A DNA stretch of 64,000 nt, from positions 5,040,265 through 5,104,264 of the forward strand of contig NC_035161.2 of the NCBI RefSeq assembly GCF_001659605.2, read 5' to 3'. Positions 16,430 to 28,845 of the stretch are shown piece by piece (position 1 is the first letter of the stretch; the number at the start of each line of letters is the position of its first letter). Source of the stretch: Manihot esculenta. Lineage: Eukaryota > Streptophyta > Magnoliopsida > Malpighiales > Euphorbiaceae. The position numbers were made by a program, and so were the translations under genes. The notes under the pieces were generated by a model. That model saw only the letters and a program-made list of their open reading frames with translations, made no database searches and was not told where the DNA came from.

Positions 16430-19400
16430 CTAAACATTAACAGCTGGGCCTGTATATACACCTTGGCGCATATAAAGATTGTCTGGTGTTCCCATCTCTG
16501 CAAGCCATGCATAGTCGTCTTCTTTACCGTCCCTTATCTCAGTTCCATTTCTTGTAGCTGCAGAATAAGCATGTTCAATAAGCTACTCAATAATCTAGTT
16601 CATTTCTCACACAAAAAATCTCAAAAATGCATGCATTTCAACCGATATGTCCAGTAATGGTGACTAGGGGTGTGCATTATTCAGTTATAACTAAATAATT
16701 AAATCGAACCGATGAAATTCAATTATTTTAAAGAAGTATGTTCCGATCAGTTTGATTAAGTATCAATTAATAATTTATTAAAAAAAATTTTGATTTTCGG
16801 TCATTCCTTCGGTTAGTTTGGTTATAACCGATAACTGATCAAATATTCCGGTTTCAATTAAATTCGGTTTTCTTTTAATTTCGTTCATTTCAGTTAATAT
16901 TTTAGGAGTTATTAAAAATTTAGTTAATCAGAATTTCGGTTCGGCTTAGTTAACAGAATGCTCAGCCCCGGTGAATATCAAACAGGGAAGAACAAAAACT
17001 GATAGTAAATACAAATAGAAAAATACTTACAGAAGGAAGAATAAGGGTAATCATGGTAGTAAGTACATTTCCTCCCTGCATCTTCCATGTAAGGTGGTGT
17101 GAGAATGTCAAGCACAGCACAAGGGGTGACTGCAGTGAAACAATGGAGATTTCCCCCACTTTTTGGGTATAAGACTGATGTCCCACATGGAGCTGTCAAA
17201 ACTTTATCCACTGCTAGCTTTGCCAACTTTACTGCCAAAGATATATTATTTCACTTCAAATTTGGTTACCACCCATGTAACAGACATTTTTACTTTTAAA
17301 ACATTGGGGAAAATTGCTATTTAGTACTTGTGACTTGGTGAAACTATTTACTTAGTTCTAATTTCAAACACACATTAAATCGTCCATGTCTTCTCAAACC
17401 GTTAGCTATTTAATATAGTTATTATTTTTAAATTATAGGGACAAATAATCATGTTTTGAAATTACAGGTACTAACAAGGCATTTTATACATACAACTACT
17501 TAAATAAACACAAAGACTAGACATTATTTGGTTGGGGTAACTCGAACTTGAAGTTATCAGCAAGTATGAAAATTGTTTCTGGTTAGTTAGTATTTCTTCT
17601 TGACTTTCCAGGAAGTCAAGAGTTTTTCTTTCCTTACTGGAGGGAAAGTAACTTACTTGTGTGTGTGAGAGATATTAAGAAAAAGAAAATAATTGAATGA
17701 TAGTTTAGAAAACTTGTGGTTAAGGCATAAACTTAATCTTGCCCTGATGCCTACATGACCCAGGGTGATCCAAACATTAATAATACATCCTACAACTTGT
17801 TTCCTCCCAGTCAATCAACCAACACAATAACCTTACACAGTCACACCCCACGTGTCATATTTCCCAATAAAGTAATTCCAGAAGTAGAACCCATGAACCC
17901 AACACCAAGTGTTATGCTGGAACAACCACCATAATTGACAAGTCATTATATGCTGCTTCTGAACAATAGTAGTTCCAGAAGGGAGGCTAGATTTTTACAT
18001 GATTGTGAACAATTATTATAGCTGGTTATGTCTAAGAAAATATAGCAACTACAACTTTTATGAAGACCATAAGATCAAATTCTGCGATTAAAGGCTTGAA
18101 ATATAGGCATAAAGTGAGCTTAAAGGAAAAAGGTAATGCTGGAAGTAGTGTTATTTCCGGCAACCTTGGTCCATTCTATTTCAATTTGTCCCTTTTTTTT
18201 TTCACTTTTCATTTCTTACATTTTATTCCCCTTTTTGCTCATTTTCTACTCCGAAACAAATTTTCCAACTAAAGACATTTTCAATATTCCCTATATCTAT
18301 AATCTATAATATCTATCTATAATATATATAAAAAGAAAATTAACTATCCGACCGTTACCCTCCTTACAAGAGGCAGCATTTTAAATTTTCTTTCCGCTTT
18401 AGCATTTCATATCACTGACAAGTATAGAATGGCCGCACATTGTGCGGTGCGCCCCTGGATTTTCATATTTTTTTAAATAAAACTGAATAACTTGCTTTAT
18501 TATTGCATGTAACATACAGTCAGATAATATGATTACTGCTCTAGTCCACTCAGTTTACTGAAGAAAAAAAAACACATACAATTTTGACCTTCCATGATCA
18601 ACATATATAGCTCATTATGGAAACATGTGGCCTACTCCATCTGGCTAGAAGAAATGCAATACCGAGGTGAAGGGTTAGAACATTGAACCACTGTGGTTCC
18701 AACTGATGGTTCCAAAAGGGAAATGGTGCAGTTCAATAATTCTTCCACGACTTCAAACCAAGATTAACAAGAGAAACTTGAGTATAAAGATTTTGCATAG
18801 ACTAGACTTTGGTTTAAAATTCAAATCAAATCGAGAACCTAAAAATGAAGAAAACAGATAAAGCCACCACCCAAATACGTGCATAGTATTTAGAAATTAA
18901 AGCCCTGCATTAGAGAATACCAACTATTTCAAATCCACATATCCATTGTAGGATGATTAGGGCTCTAGGAATAAATAATTAGAAGATTTTACTTGAATAA
19001 AGTGAAGAAGAGAAAATGTGGATCACAACTGAGAGCTAAGCCTAAAAATGAATCATGCAAAAAAGGAAGAATAGTTGACGACCTTAAACTAAGGGTTTTA
19101 TAAAAAAAAAATCTAATAGTGCTTTTAGACCTAATCTAAGATATTAACATGATCTTAGGCCTAAGATAAGGTAATTTGTATTAACAGTCTACAAGCAATA
19201 ATTAAAACACAGTTCATTTCAGTTTCTGGAAATCTTAAAATTTTCACTTCAGAAGCTGAAATAGGATGTAATCAAACCTGGTGGACAACTAGATCCCTTG
19301 CTTTCATAAATGCAGGGAGGTTCAACCCAATCATAAGCTTTCACGTGCAAGGAGCCATAGAGAACTTTACTGAAAACAGTCATGCCAGGATGGTCATGGA

Positions 19401-21086
19401 GCGGAATAACTGAGGAAGTAGGAAAGCAGAATATACACATCTGCATAAACAATCATTTTTCACATGAACCAACTTTGAACAGCAAGAATCTGTACTTAAG
19501 TAATTTTCAGACTACATTTTCCGAATAAAAAAGCAGCTCAAGAAATAATAAGACAAAATTTAGTGCAAATTTTTTTACTTCTCCAGACACATTACACATA
19601 AAGCCACAAAAAAAACAATTCTAGAAACTGAAATGGAAATGAAGGGGGAAAAGTAACACGACTTATTGAGAAAGTTGAGTACAATAAATATGTAACAAAA
19701 TTTCAAGTTTAAATTTCTAAAGACTATAGTATGAAACTATTCTAGAGTGAGAACCACTAATAATAAGCTTAAAAGCTATGTATCTCTAAAAGAGGATTGT
19801 AAAACTCACCGTAAAACTATCACACTCATAAATATCAATGTATGTAATTGGTTGAGACCATCGAGCTGCCTGACTTAATCGGTCAAGCCCGAAAAAGCCA
19901 TGCCCCCAATCATCATCTGGATTTTCCTCTTTAAGCCCTACATCAGCAGCATGAATTGTGTCTGCAGAACAGCAGATGTATCATAGCCAAAGAGGCAACA
20001 TATGATAAATCTGTTTTGTGACTTCATCATACTTCAGAAAAGCAAAACATCCCTCTTGCTAGAAACATTCTTTTGTTGTTGAAATTTGGCTCATTCTGGG
20101 ATTTAAAGTCAAAGACTTCAATACAACTCTGATACCATTTAGCTAAGACGCATCAATTGCTGTAAACAGTTTTTAAACGGTAAACAAAACTAAGGCTTCA
20201 TTTGAATTGCGGTTGGAGGCCAAAAAGGTTATTTGCAACTTTTTTCTTAAAAATGTAATAATAACAATAATAAAATAAATTAGACACTATGAGAAAAAAA
20301 CAGTTTGAAAAAGTTACTTCACTGTTTTAAAGTTCTTATAACTACAATATGTCAAATTAAATTTAAAATTTTTAAAATATTTAATAATATTTTTGAAATA
20401 GCTTTTTTTTTTCTTATCAGCAACTCAAATACAATGTCATTAGTCCTTCAACTCTTGTTGCTAGCTATAATCAGTTTTTAAATAGGAATTGAATATACAC
20501 CAATTTTGCTGAAAATAGATAAGTGATAATATGAATATCTTGCTATCAACCATTTGTGTAGTTGGACATTATCGTCCAAAATAGCAAGTTGATTTCGCAA
20601 TAGATAAAATAAATCAGTAGAAATCATAAACCATTTGATCAAAACAGCCTTAAAAAAAAATTTGAAGCGGAGAGCTTCCCCAAACAATGAAACGAATCCC
20701 AATTACCGTCAAGTTTCATTTCCTCAGTTTCAACATTAAATCAGAGAAAGCTCTCCAAACTTCCACATAATTCGAGAAACCCATCTAGGAATCGAGCCAA
20801 AAATGAAAATTTACACATTTAAATCAACAAACAGCACAAAAAGAAAAATACCCAGAAGAGAACAGAGCTTGCGGATAGCTGGGGAAGAAGGAGAAGGAAT
20901 CCCCGAAGGCGTGAAGGTGGTTGCACAGAGGTCGTTAAGAGCCTGAACTTTAGAATAAGAGCCGTGCTCCACCATGTTTACGTGGCTCCTGAAACACACA
21001 CAGAAAAGCGGGTTGTTTCTGGCTCCTGAAAGAATCCTTCTGGCTTTATCAGTTACTTGATGTAATTTTGAAAATATTTTGGTCAT
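16430..21086 (-). CDS. PCO: Plant cysteine oxidase (PCO3-like thiol dioxygenase)
   Basis: Five exons on the minus strand: 21086-20852, 19961-19810, 19440-19278, 17231-17031, 16557-16430. All are GT-AG and together encode 292 aa. PCOs use oxygen to oxidise N-terminal cysteine of proteins such as group VII ERFs, marking them for the Cys/Arg N-degron pathway; they are the plant oxygen sensors. The cupin core is clear: iron ligands His144 and His146 in PLHDHPGM, and the third histidine 213 in SGGNLHCF. DWVEPP and LYPKSGGN are family motifs. The N-terminal about 75 residues vary between paralogues; ATG at 21086 is the first in frame, but a second Met (MVEHGS, residue 38) could be the true start. 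The numbered paralogue is uncertain. Introns 3 (2.0 kb) and 4 carry transposon insertions. Confidence 0.93.
16667..16969. mobile_element. hAT-type MITE in PCO intron 4
   Basis: This is 303 bp. The left end GGGGTGTGCATT pairs with the right end, whose complement is GGGGCTGAGCATT (one-base indel, one mismatch). The flanks are ggtgacta (16659-16666) and ggtgaata (16970-16977), matching at 7 of 8 positions. An 8-bp duplication is the hAT signature. The interior has the ggttcggtt / aaccgaa words seen in other repeats of this window. There is no coding capacity. Confidence 0.65.
18316..18458 (+). mobile_element. Possible mini-Helitron in PCO intron 3
   Basis: This begins A|TCTATAATATATATAAAAAG, like plant Helitron 5' ends. 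It finishes with a perfect 7-bp palindrome around one base (CCGCACA-T-TGTGCGG) and then GCGCCCCTGG, where CTGG fits the CTRR terminus. The interior is 143 bp with no coding. Against it, the base after CTGG is A rather than the usual T. Confidence 0.4.
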
Positions 21087-23387
21087 GATTGAAAAAGAAC
21101 TTGAGAAATATTTAAGCAATAACAAAAGGAAGAAAAAATTCCCCAAATTGAATATTTTGTTAAGACTGAAATGGGACTTCTTTAGCTGTTTCTGTCATCC
21201 TGTGGTCTCTTCCTGCGGATGCGGCTTTAGGAGCTCGATAGCAGGCGCAAATGACTCTGATTTGCGGCGGTGAGCTGAATTTTTTTTTTAAAAATTATCT
21301 CGTTTAGAGTCGGTTCGGTTCGGTTCGATTTACGCTTCGTATATTTTATGAAAAAAATTTATTTTAAAAAATATTTTTTATATTTTTTTATATATTTTAA
21401 TATTTAAATACTTGAAAATTTTAGTAAATGAAAAATATTTTTTTAATAAAAAATTAATAAACTTTTCATATTTTGATATTTTTACATAGAAATTTATAAT
21501 AAAGTAAAAAATATTAATGAAAGTCCATAACTATTAGATTTCGAATACTTTGATCACAGCTAAATTCATATGAAAATGACAGATAAATTGTAACTTTACT
21601 AAAACCCGCTATATAGATTCATTACTCTCGTGTGATTCTAGTTTCGGGTAAATAGATCATACAGAGCAGGACTCGGACCCATCGAAAGAAGATTCAATTC
21701 GGACTCAGACCCATCAAAGGAAAATCAATTCAAACTTTCTTGATGGGTCAGTGGGACAATAAACTTGTATACATCTGTGATTGTGTCCACATAGTTCGAA
21801 AAAAATTAAATAATCGTCTCATAATAAAAAATGATACGTACATCCGTATATATTGTCAATATGAACGATGATTATACATTATTAGATGATAAAAAAAATA
21901 ATAAAAAAAATAAAAAAAAATAAATTAGACTAAATTGATTAAAATATACCTTGAATTTCTTCTTTCTAGATTTCAAGATATCAAAAGTGATCTTCAAACA
22001 ATATCAATAAAATGGATTGAATCGTCACTGAGACTCTTCTTTAATCTTAAACGTGGGTTTACTCTCATTATTTATAATGCATTTTATGGTGATTTGGCTG
22101 CTTTTGTTTTGTCAATTTTAAAATATAAGCGACTCAATTTTTATTTTTTATATTTAGCTTATGTTTATTTATAAAAAATAATTTATATTTCATTTTAAAA
22201 AAAAAATTAAATTTAAAAAAATATTTAATTTTAATTAAAAATAAAATTTATATGCATCTCTCTATTAATCGTTTAAGAGATGGAAATATAGTATGTATAA
22301 TGAACATGAAAGAAAATTCGTTCTACAACAGCAATGAATAAATACTTTAATATAACTTATTAATAATTTTTTACGCATAATGGATAAATCTAAAACCAAT
22401 TATTTTTATATAAACATATAAAATATATACAATAAGCTATAATTTCGTATTTAGTATTAATTTTTATATTTTTAAAATTAATTATTTAATTATTATAATT
22501 TATAAAATAATAAAAATAAGTTTAATTAATCTCATATACTTTTATTCAAAAGTCAAATAAATTCAATTTAATTTTTTTATCAATTAAATTTACATACTTT
22601 TACTCATTATTAATCAAATAAGTTTTGATTTAATATAATATTATTTTTTAATAATAAAATATTATTTTTATAATTTTAAAAATTATTTATTTATTTTTTA
22701 TATTTTATGTTATAGGAATTCATTTATACCATATATCTATTACATATAACTATATTTATTATCATGGGTGATAAATATAAAATATATTTATTTTTAATAT
22801 AAAATCTAAATTAAGCGGCTAATTGTTTTAGTAATAAAATTAAAAAAATATAGTGTAATTTATTATTAAAATTTAATTTAATTTAATTAATTATAATTAC
22901 TATAAATTAAAAAAATATGATTTTATAATCGTGATAAATTAAAAATATTTAATTTTATAATTTAAAATATAAAATATAAAATTAAATTAATATTTTTTTA
23001 GTGAATCTAAAAAGTAAACACTTAAGATGGTGATTTAACTATTTTTTATGCTTTGATAAAAAAATTATTTTTTATGATATGGATTAATTAATTAATTTAT
23101 TTAAATTAAGATAAAATAATTAATTTTTAAAAAATATAGGGAGCTAAAATGTAATTTTCATTAAAATAAATGGGCGCTCCAATCCAAACGTTCCCCCACT
23201 GAATTTTGTTCTAAGTTACTGTCCACCAGCGACGCTCTTTGGAGGGAAATTATCAAACATCTTCTTTGCATTATTTCAATTTGAACTCTGATATATCAAC
23301 GCCCCCCGCTTTTGCTTTCCTCTTTCTGCTTCCTCGTTAGACAGAGAAATTGAAGGATTTAGGGTTATATTCAGTGGTTATTAATCA
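21087..23387. other. Divergent promoter region between PCO and MIS12
   Basis: About 2.3 kb, largely A/T. The first 200 bp are the PCO upstream region with a GC-richer leader. At 21300 a tcggttcggttcg word block recalls the repeats at 16667 and 28400. At about 21680-21733 a phrase (actcggacccatcgaaagaa) is repeated imperfectly in tandem. The last 200 bp (23170-23387) are the MIS12 promoter and leader. No gene was recognised. Confidence 0.6.
23358..23366. promoter_or_regulatory. Telo-box-like element in the MIS12 leader
   Basis: TTTAGGGTT (AACCCTAAA on the other strand) lies 22 bp before the MIS12 ATG. Telo-boxes near the transcription start are typical of plant genes active in dividing cells. 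Regulatory use here is inferred. Confidence 0.4.
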
Positions 23388-26300
23388 ATGGAAGGCAGTG
23401 AAAGCGAGGCAGTATTCGAATCTCTGAATCTAAAACCCCGAGTTGTCGTCAACGAAATCCTTAACACTGTCGAGAATTTGTTTGATGACGCTTTCGATTT
23501 CTATCATCAGTAAGTCTCACGTTTCACATTTTCCTATATACAGATTTTACTTCTTTTTCCCCCCTTCTGTTAATTTTCTTTTGCCCTCTCTACTTTTGGT
23601 ATATACTTTACATCAGCTTCTTTGTGTAATTTTGTTCATGTTTGTTGTTGCAGAGAAGCTTCGACTCTTTTGAACGCCGGGGACACTGATAGATCTCAAC
23701 ATTTAAGCCAGGTAAACTTATTGCTTTCTTTCTTTTTCCTCAACTTTAATTTAAGGTAAGCCTTCATATTTGTTTCTTGCAGTGCCTTTTTTTTTTTTTT
23801 TTTTTTTTCAAAAAAAACAAAAATATTGTAATTTTCTCTGACCTTCGCCCATCTCTTCTCCCTTGAAGCCTAGTCATTAGTTAACGATACTTGCAAATTC
23901 CCAGTTGGGTACTCATTTTAAGCGAAACAACGAAGTGGGTATATATTAAAATCTACTATAATCGTTGCTAAAGTTAAAATTTTAACGTCTAGCCTTTGCC
24001 CAGTTGCTGATTGTTAGGTGTTTTTGTGGGCATTTATTCATTGCTAATACTATTTGCAAAATTTATCATTGTTTCTTGTTGTGTGCTAACTGCCTGGTGC
24101 TTGTGTTTTTTCATTGTTTTCCAGGGCATTGATCATATTCGCAATGTAATACAATCAAAGGTGGGAAGAAGACTGGGTATGTGGCAGGAATACTGTCTTC
24201 GCCACTGTTTTGCCCTTCCTCAAGGTTTCTCTTTACCAAAAAGTGTATGTTCCCTCTGTTAATCATTTGGTTTCTCTTCATCCAAGTGTGTTTTGTTCAC
24301 CACATGTATTTATTAACTATTACTCATTTTCATAATTCATTTTTAGTCTTCATATATATTCTTTCTCATTTAATTTTTTTCTGATTAATTAGTTATTGTA
24401 TTGCCTCAATTCTGTTTGTCAGATTGTAGTAATTGCAACTTGCTAATCATACTGCAGTTGCAATTTAGCTTCTTATACCAAAGTTTTGTAAGCAATATTT
24501 GTCTCCTTAGTTTCTCTTTCCAGATCAATCAGCCATTTGTTTTTAAGGTCAAAACATCAAGTCCTTTCTAGGAAGTTCAACTTTTTCGTAGATCAGTTTT
24601 GTGGCAGTTATTGAAAAATAACTTTTTATCCATGAACTCTAGAAGTTGATGCTTAATTACATATATTGTACAGGAGAGACGGCTGTTGTATGCTTTCATA
24701 TAATTGTTGCTTGAAGTTGGTCACTGGTAATTATGCCAATATGGATATAGAACTTGAGTGGTATTAGAATGACTCTCTTTGATGTTTAGTTGTCCTTGAG
24801 AGATAAGTATTATGGTGAAGACACAGATCTTCAAATTGAGGAATGGAAAATGCTGCATTCATGTGAATTAAATGAGAAAATTGATGCAAGTTATCACATA
24901 GGTAAAATTTTGAGCAATTTTGGAAGAAGAAGCTTCACACAAAATAATGAAGAAATATGAGAGGATTTTTATAATTTGTGATGAGCTTTTTTTTGATGGG
25001 TTTGATTTTGTAATGTTTTAAGTCAGTTGCCAGATTTTTTAGTGAATCATGATGCTACATTATCTGTACTTTGGATATATTAAAATATAATGGTGTTTGC
25101 AAGGCGCATATGAAAGTTGAAACAGAACAGTAGAGAGGGAATGCATATAATTAGACAATCTAATATATACAAGGTGCTACTTATCAATTCTCCAGTGAAT
25201 CTTCTATAATATAAGATCTCTTATTTATTCCTTTCAGTTGTTGTTGTTGTTGTTTTTTGGCAGTAGGCTTTTTGTTTAGAACACAGACAAATCACATTTT
25301 CCATAATCAATTTCTGTTACCAAATATTGGTGGTGTTTATTATACTCATCATTGACATTTTTTTCATATGCATATATATATTTTTCTTGGAAGGAATCAT
25401 TGGATGAAATTATGACATGCCCTGATGTGCTCTGTGATTTGGATCTGGACACACAATTGGATTCCTTGAGAGACAGACTTACTTCAGTAAGAACAATTTG
25501 ATTTATTGTATTGTAAGAACTTCCAACTGCTTGAGTTGAGTTTTAGACTTTTAGTTATGTTCTAAGAACTTCCATCTGCATGTGATTATGTGTTTTCTTT
25601 TCCAAAATTATTATTTTTTTCTCTATTTCAAATTGACTTTCCTTGTTCTGGAAATTCATTCTATAGATTGTGAAGGAATCCTCTGACATGAATCGGGAGA
25701 TTCAAGCACTAGAAAGACAGTCTGCTTCCAATGATAGTTGTGCTGCACTGCTCAATGAAGCATTTCAGCTGTATGAGCAAAACTCTGCACATGACATGCT
25801 TGAAGGTAATAGTTTAAGTATTTAACTGTATTTATGTTTGAGTGGTTGGATAATTATACCACTTGGCATCTGTATAAAGTAAAATTACTTTTGAAAGAAG
25901 ATTAAGAATTTTACAGATTTTACTTATGCAAGCAAAATTATGAATTGTGAAGATATGAGGTATTTGAGGACTTAGTTTTAACTAATTAGCACTTTGAGAC
26001 CAGGTAGCTATCTCTATATTAGGAATAAGGAAATTTATAATATTTTAATTATAAAAACTTGATTATTTTGGTTTGTTTGATTGCTAAATCAAAATGGTTA
26101 CTGAAAACTGAAAATTTGAGATTTATCATAGAAAATTGCACCAAAGTGAATATGTTATTCCCAGAGAAACCAAATTTCATTGGTTAGATTTAATTATTCA
26201 ATTATAATCAAATAATGTACACCTCAGTGCTTGCCTTTTAGAACAAATAAGTAACTCATCTTTTTGACTATAGCTTATATTGGCCAATAAAGGGGCTTGA

Positions 26301-27337
26301 CCTTTCAAATATTGTGATCTTGGCTGCTCGATAATTAAGGAAATACAGTTGAAGGACAAACTATCAAACAATTTAGGGTGATTTACAAAAATATCCCTGG
26401 ATATTAGTACTATCTTTTTTTGGTCTAAATCAACAGATATTTGAAGCTCACTGACCTGATTATTCTAGATTTGCGCCTAGTAGATGCACTAAGGGACAAA
26501 AAACTTCCTCCCAAGTTTTAAAGATATTACATACTCAAAGTTTTTATTCGAGACCATTAAATAGAAGAGAAGGAATTCATGCTATCCCATTTCACCTCTT
26601 GGTAGTGGGCATTACCACTATTGATTTATGTTGTTTGAGAACTTGTTAAAACATCCTTTAAGTTTTGATTACTTTAGATGCTTTAGTCATTCTATCCATT
26701 TTCTACATATATTTTAATATACTCTATTTTTTAAATTTCAGCTAAATGATCGATTAGTTTTAAAATCTTATCATAATTAACACTATTGTCAGATTACTTT
26801 TGAAAAGTAGATTAAATCATCCCTCTTCTATAAGGATATTTTGGTCTTTTCTTCAAGCACTAATGTCAAAGTTTTTACAGAATCAAAATGTAGGGATTTT
26901 TAATGAGCTTCTGAAAATGTGGTATCGACTTGTTAATAGTGTAATTACCCATGGATGTTTTTTGTAATTCACCCAATAATTTATAGTTCTGCTGATATTT
27001 ACTCAATAATTTCTTGCCATAGAGATGGTGAGAACTGCATCTGAACTTCGTACGAAGATAGAGAATCTGAGGACCAGGAGGATTGAAGATGCAGACCACC
27101 TTAGAACCAAAAGGTTTTGTGATCCAAACAGAGATTTGTTGACATCAACTCATGGTAAGAGTAAACTCTACGCTTCAGCGAGATTGCCTTTTTTGATGGC
27201 CCAAGAATTCACTGCACTTTTGATTGGAAGTTTCTTGTTTCTATAGTGTAATAGCTTTCCTTTTTTTTTTTCAAGGCCTCTCCAGTGCAAAGTTGGAAGA
27301 TCTTCAAGAGTTTCTTGGTGATTTAAAGAAAATATGA
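23388..27337 (+). CDS. MIS12: Kinetochore protein MIS12 homologue
   Basis: Seven exons: 23388-23509, 23654-23711, 24125-24244, 25394-25486, 25667-25805, 27023-27154, 27276-27337. All junctions are GT-AG and give 241 aa, close to the known plant MIS12 length. MIS12 is a subunit of the MIND complex that links centromeric chromatin (CENP-C) to the NDC80 microtubule coupler. The N-terminus MEGSESEAVFESLNL and the block VENLFDDAFDFYHQEAS match the conserved MIS12 head. The middle and C-terminal half is predicted helical and coiled-coil (LDSLRDRLTSIVKESSDM; ELRTKIENLRTRRIED). No break is seen. Introns are normal except intron 5, which carries a transposon (26376-26974). The model was assembled by splice phase; the final exon is only 20 codons and was placed by the in-frame stop at 27335. 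Confidence 0.92.
26376..26974. mobile_element. MULE-type non-autonomous element in MIS12 intron 5
   Basis: This is 599 bp. The left end GGGTGATTTACAAAAA matches the complement of the right end, GGGTGAATTACAAAAA, and the similarity continues for about 25 bp. The flanks aacaattta (26367-26375) and aataattta (26975-26983) agree at 8 of 9 bases; a 9-bp duplication is the Mutator-like signature. The interior is non-coding. A relative lies at 60690-61060. Confidence 0.65.
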
Positions 27338-27574
27338 GCTTTCACATGTTGGCCAGACTTGCTGTGGGGTATGAGATTATGGGTATGTTTTCTCCTGTGC
27401 TATCTACTACTTCAGTAGATATTTGGCATGAAAATTGTGGGCATTTAATTATCTTTGGTAGAGAATATTTCTTATGATTTGAACTGGTTCCTGTGTTGTC
27501 TTTGAATGGAAATGAACAGTGGAAATGTTATGCAGACAGACACCCACGTGCTGCACGCATGCACACATAACATA

Positions 27575-27614
27575 CATGCATGCATGCATGCATGCATCTA
27601 TATATATATATATA
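27575..27614. repeat. (GCAT)n then (TA)n microsatellite
   Basis: Five to six catg units are followed directly by a TA run, about 240 bp after the MIS12 stop. Confidence 0.85.
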
Positions 27615-27779
27615 ACTCGTAATTACCTCAATCATGAAATATTATATAGTGGGGGGAACATGGATGTTGTTGCTTGATATGACATGGGATAGGATCCACA
27701 TAGATCAATGCTCTAGATGCGTTTATCATTTGTGATTGATGTTACTTTTTCCGCTGTATAAAGATAAATTTACTTTCCT

Positions 27780-28250
27780 TTTTTTTTATTATAGATCACT
27801 TTCTTTGTACTTGAAAATCAAACTATTAATCCGCCCTCTTGAATATGTGCCAAACTTCGAGAAGTCTTTTTACTTAAATCATCAGCCACCACATTTACTT
27901 TTCCAATATGATACAGGATTATACAATTGTAATCCTTCAAAAGCTTCATCTCCTTATATATTTCAATATTTTATGTAAATTTCATAAGTTTCTCCATATA
28001 GATAATGTCTTTAGTGTGAATATTACAGTTGTCTTCTCCATATCACAAGTAAAACAATTTATCTTATGCTTTTTTAATCGTCTATAAGTTATTACCTTAT
28101 CATGTTACATTAGTTCACATTCCATAATAACTCTTGATGTGTCACACAAAAGCTCATAATTATTGTTGTTAAATATTCTTTCAACTTTTGAACTTTCTTC
28201 AAAAAGACATGCATCCTTATGAACTTTGTATTCGTTTGGTTAAAAGAGAT
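27780..28250 (-). pseudogene. Fossil of a Ty3/gypsy RT-RNase H region
   Basis: On the minus strand, interrupted frames read KDYNCIILYHIGKVNVVADD followed by LSKKTSRSLAHI. This is the C-terminal end of the gypsy RNase H domain before the integrase. Further upstream on the same strand come pieces such as CDTSR and HDKVITY, fitting the start of the same domain. Stops and frameshifts are frequent, so this is an old, non-functional fragment unrelated in age to the intact Tat element at 37237. Confidence 0.6.
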
Positions 28251-28394
28251 GAATCTCTCCTTTTTTTAGGTGGTCTTATGGATTCTGAGTGCATTGTATT
28301 TTAAGGGTAAATTAATATTTTGTCCTTTAATTATGCTTAACTTTTAAAAATTAACAGTTTAGTTCCTATATTTTAGGACCATCAAATTAAAAAT

Positions 28395-28845
28395 CCATCT
28401 AATTTAGAGGTGAGCATTCGGTCGGTTTAGTTCAAAATCAAATCGAACTGAATAAATTAGAAATTAAATTTTAATATTTATAAAAATCGAACTGAATTGA
28501 TTTTGATTAAAAACTGATCAAACCAATTTGATTCGATTCAATTCATTTTGATCGATTTGAATTTTTAATAATTTTTTATTTTTTACACTTTATTTTTAGT
28601 GTTTTAAAATTTAATTAAAATATTTTAACCTTAATATGATTTAATCTCTCTATATTATTGAAAATAATATACTATTAACACCAATAGGCTCGATTTGATT
28701 TTTTTAATTTTTTCAAATCAAAACTGAATTAAATCAAAAATAAGTGAAAATTTTAAAATTAAAAATTAAATTAAAATTTTAAATTAATTCGATTTGGTCA
28801 ATTTTTTTAATTTAAACTAAATACTACTTACTCTATCTAGTTTTC
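28395..28845. repeat. About 450-bp dispersed repeat, copy 1
   Basis: This starts at gaggtgagcattcggtcgg and ends at aaatactacttactc, which is a weak inverted match to the start. The interior (aaaatcgaactgaattgatt ... atatgatttaatctctc) is shared with 51675-52155 and, inverted, with 34190-34545. It looks like a decayed MITE family with GGTTCGGTT-type ends. Confidence 0.55.

Noticed and set aside
21084..21146. Alternative upstream start for PCO giving a Leu/Phe-rich N-terminus
   Set aside because: The codon at 21146 is TTG, not ATG, and the stretch looks like untranslated leader. The first ATG is at 21086.
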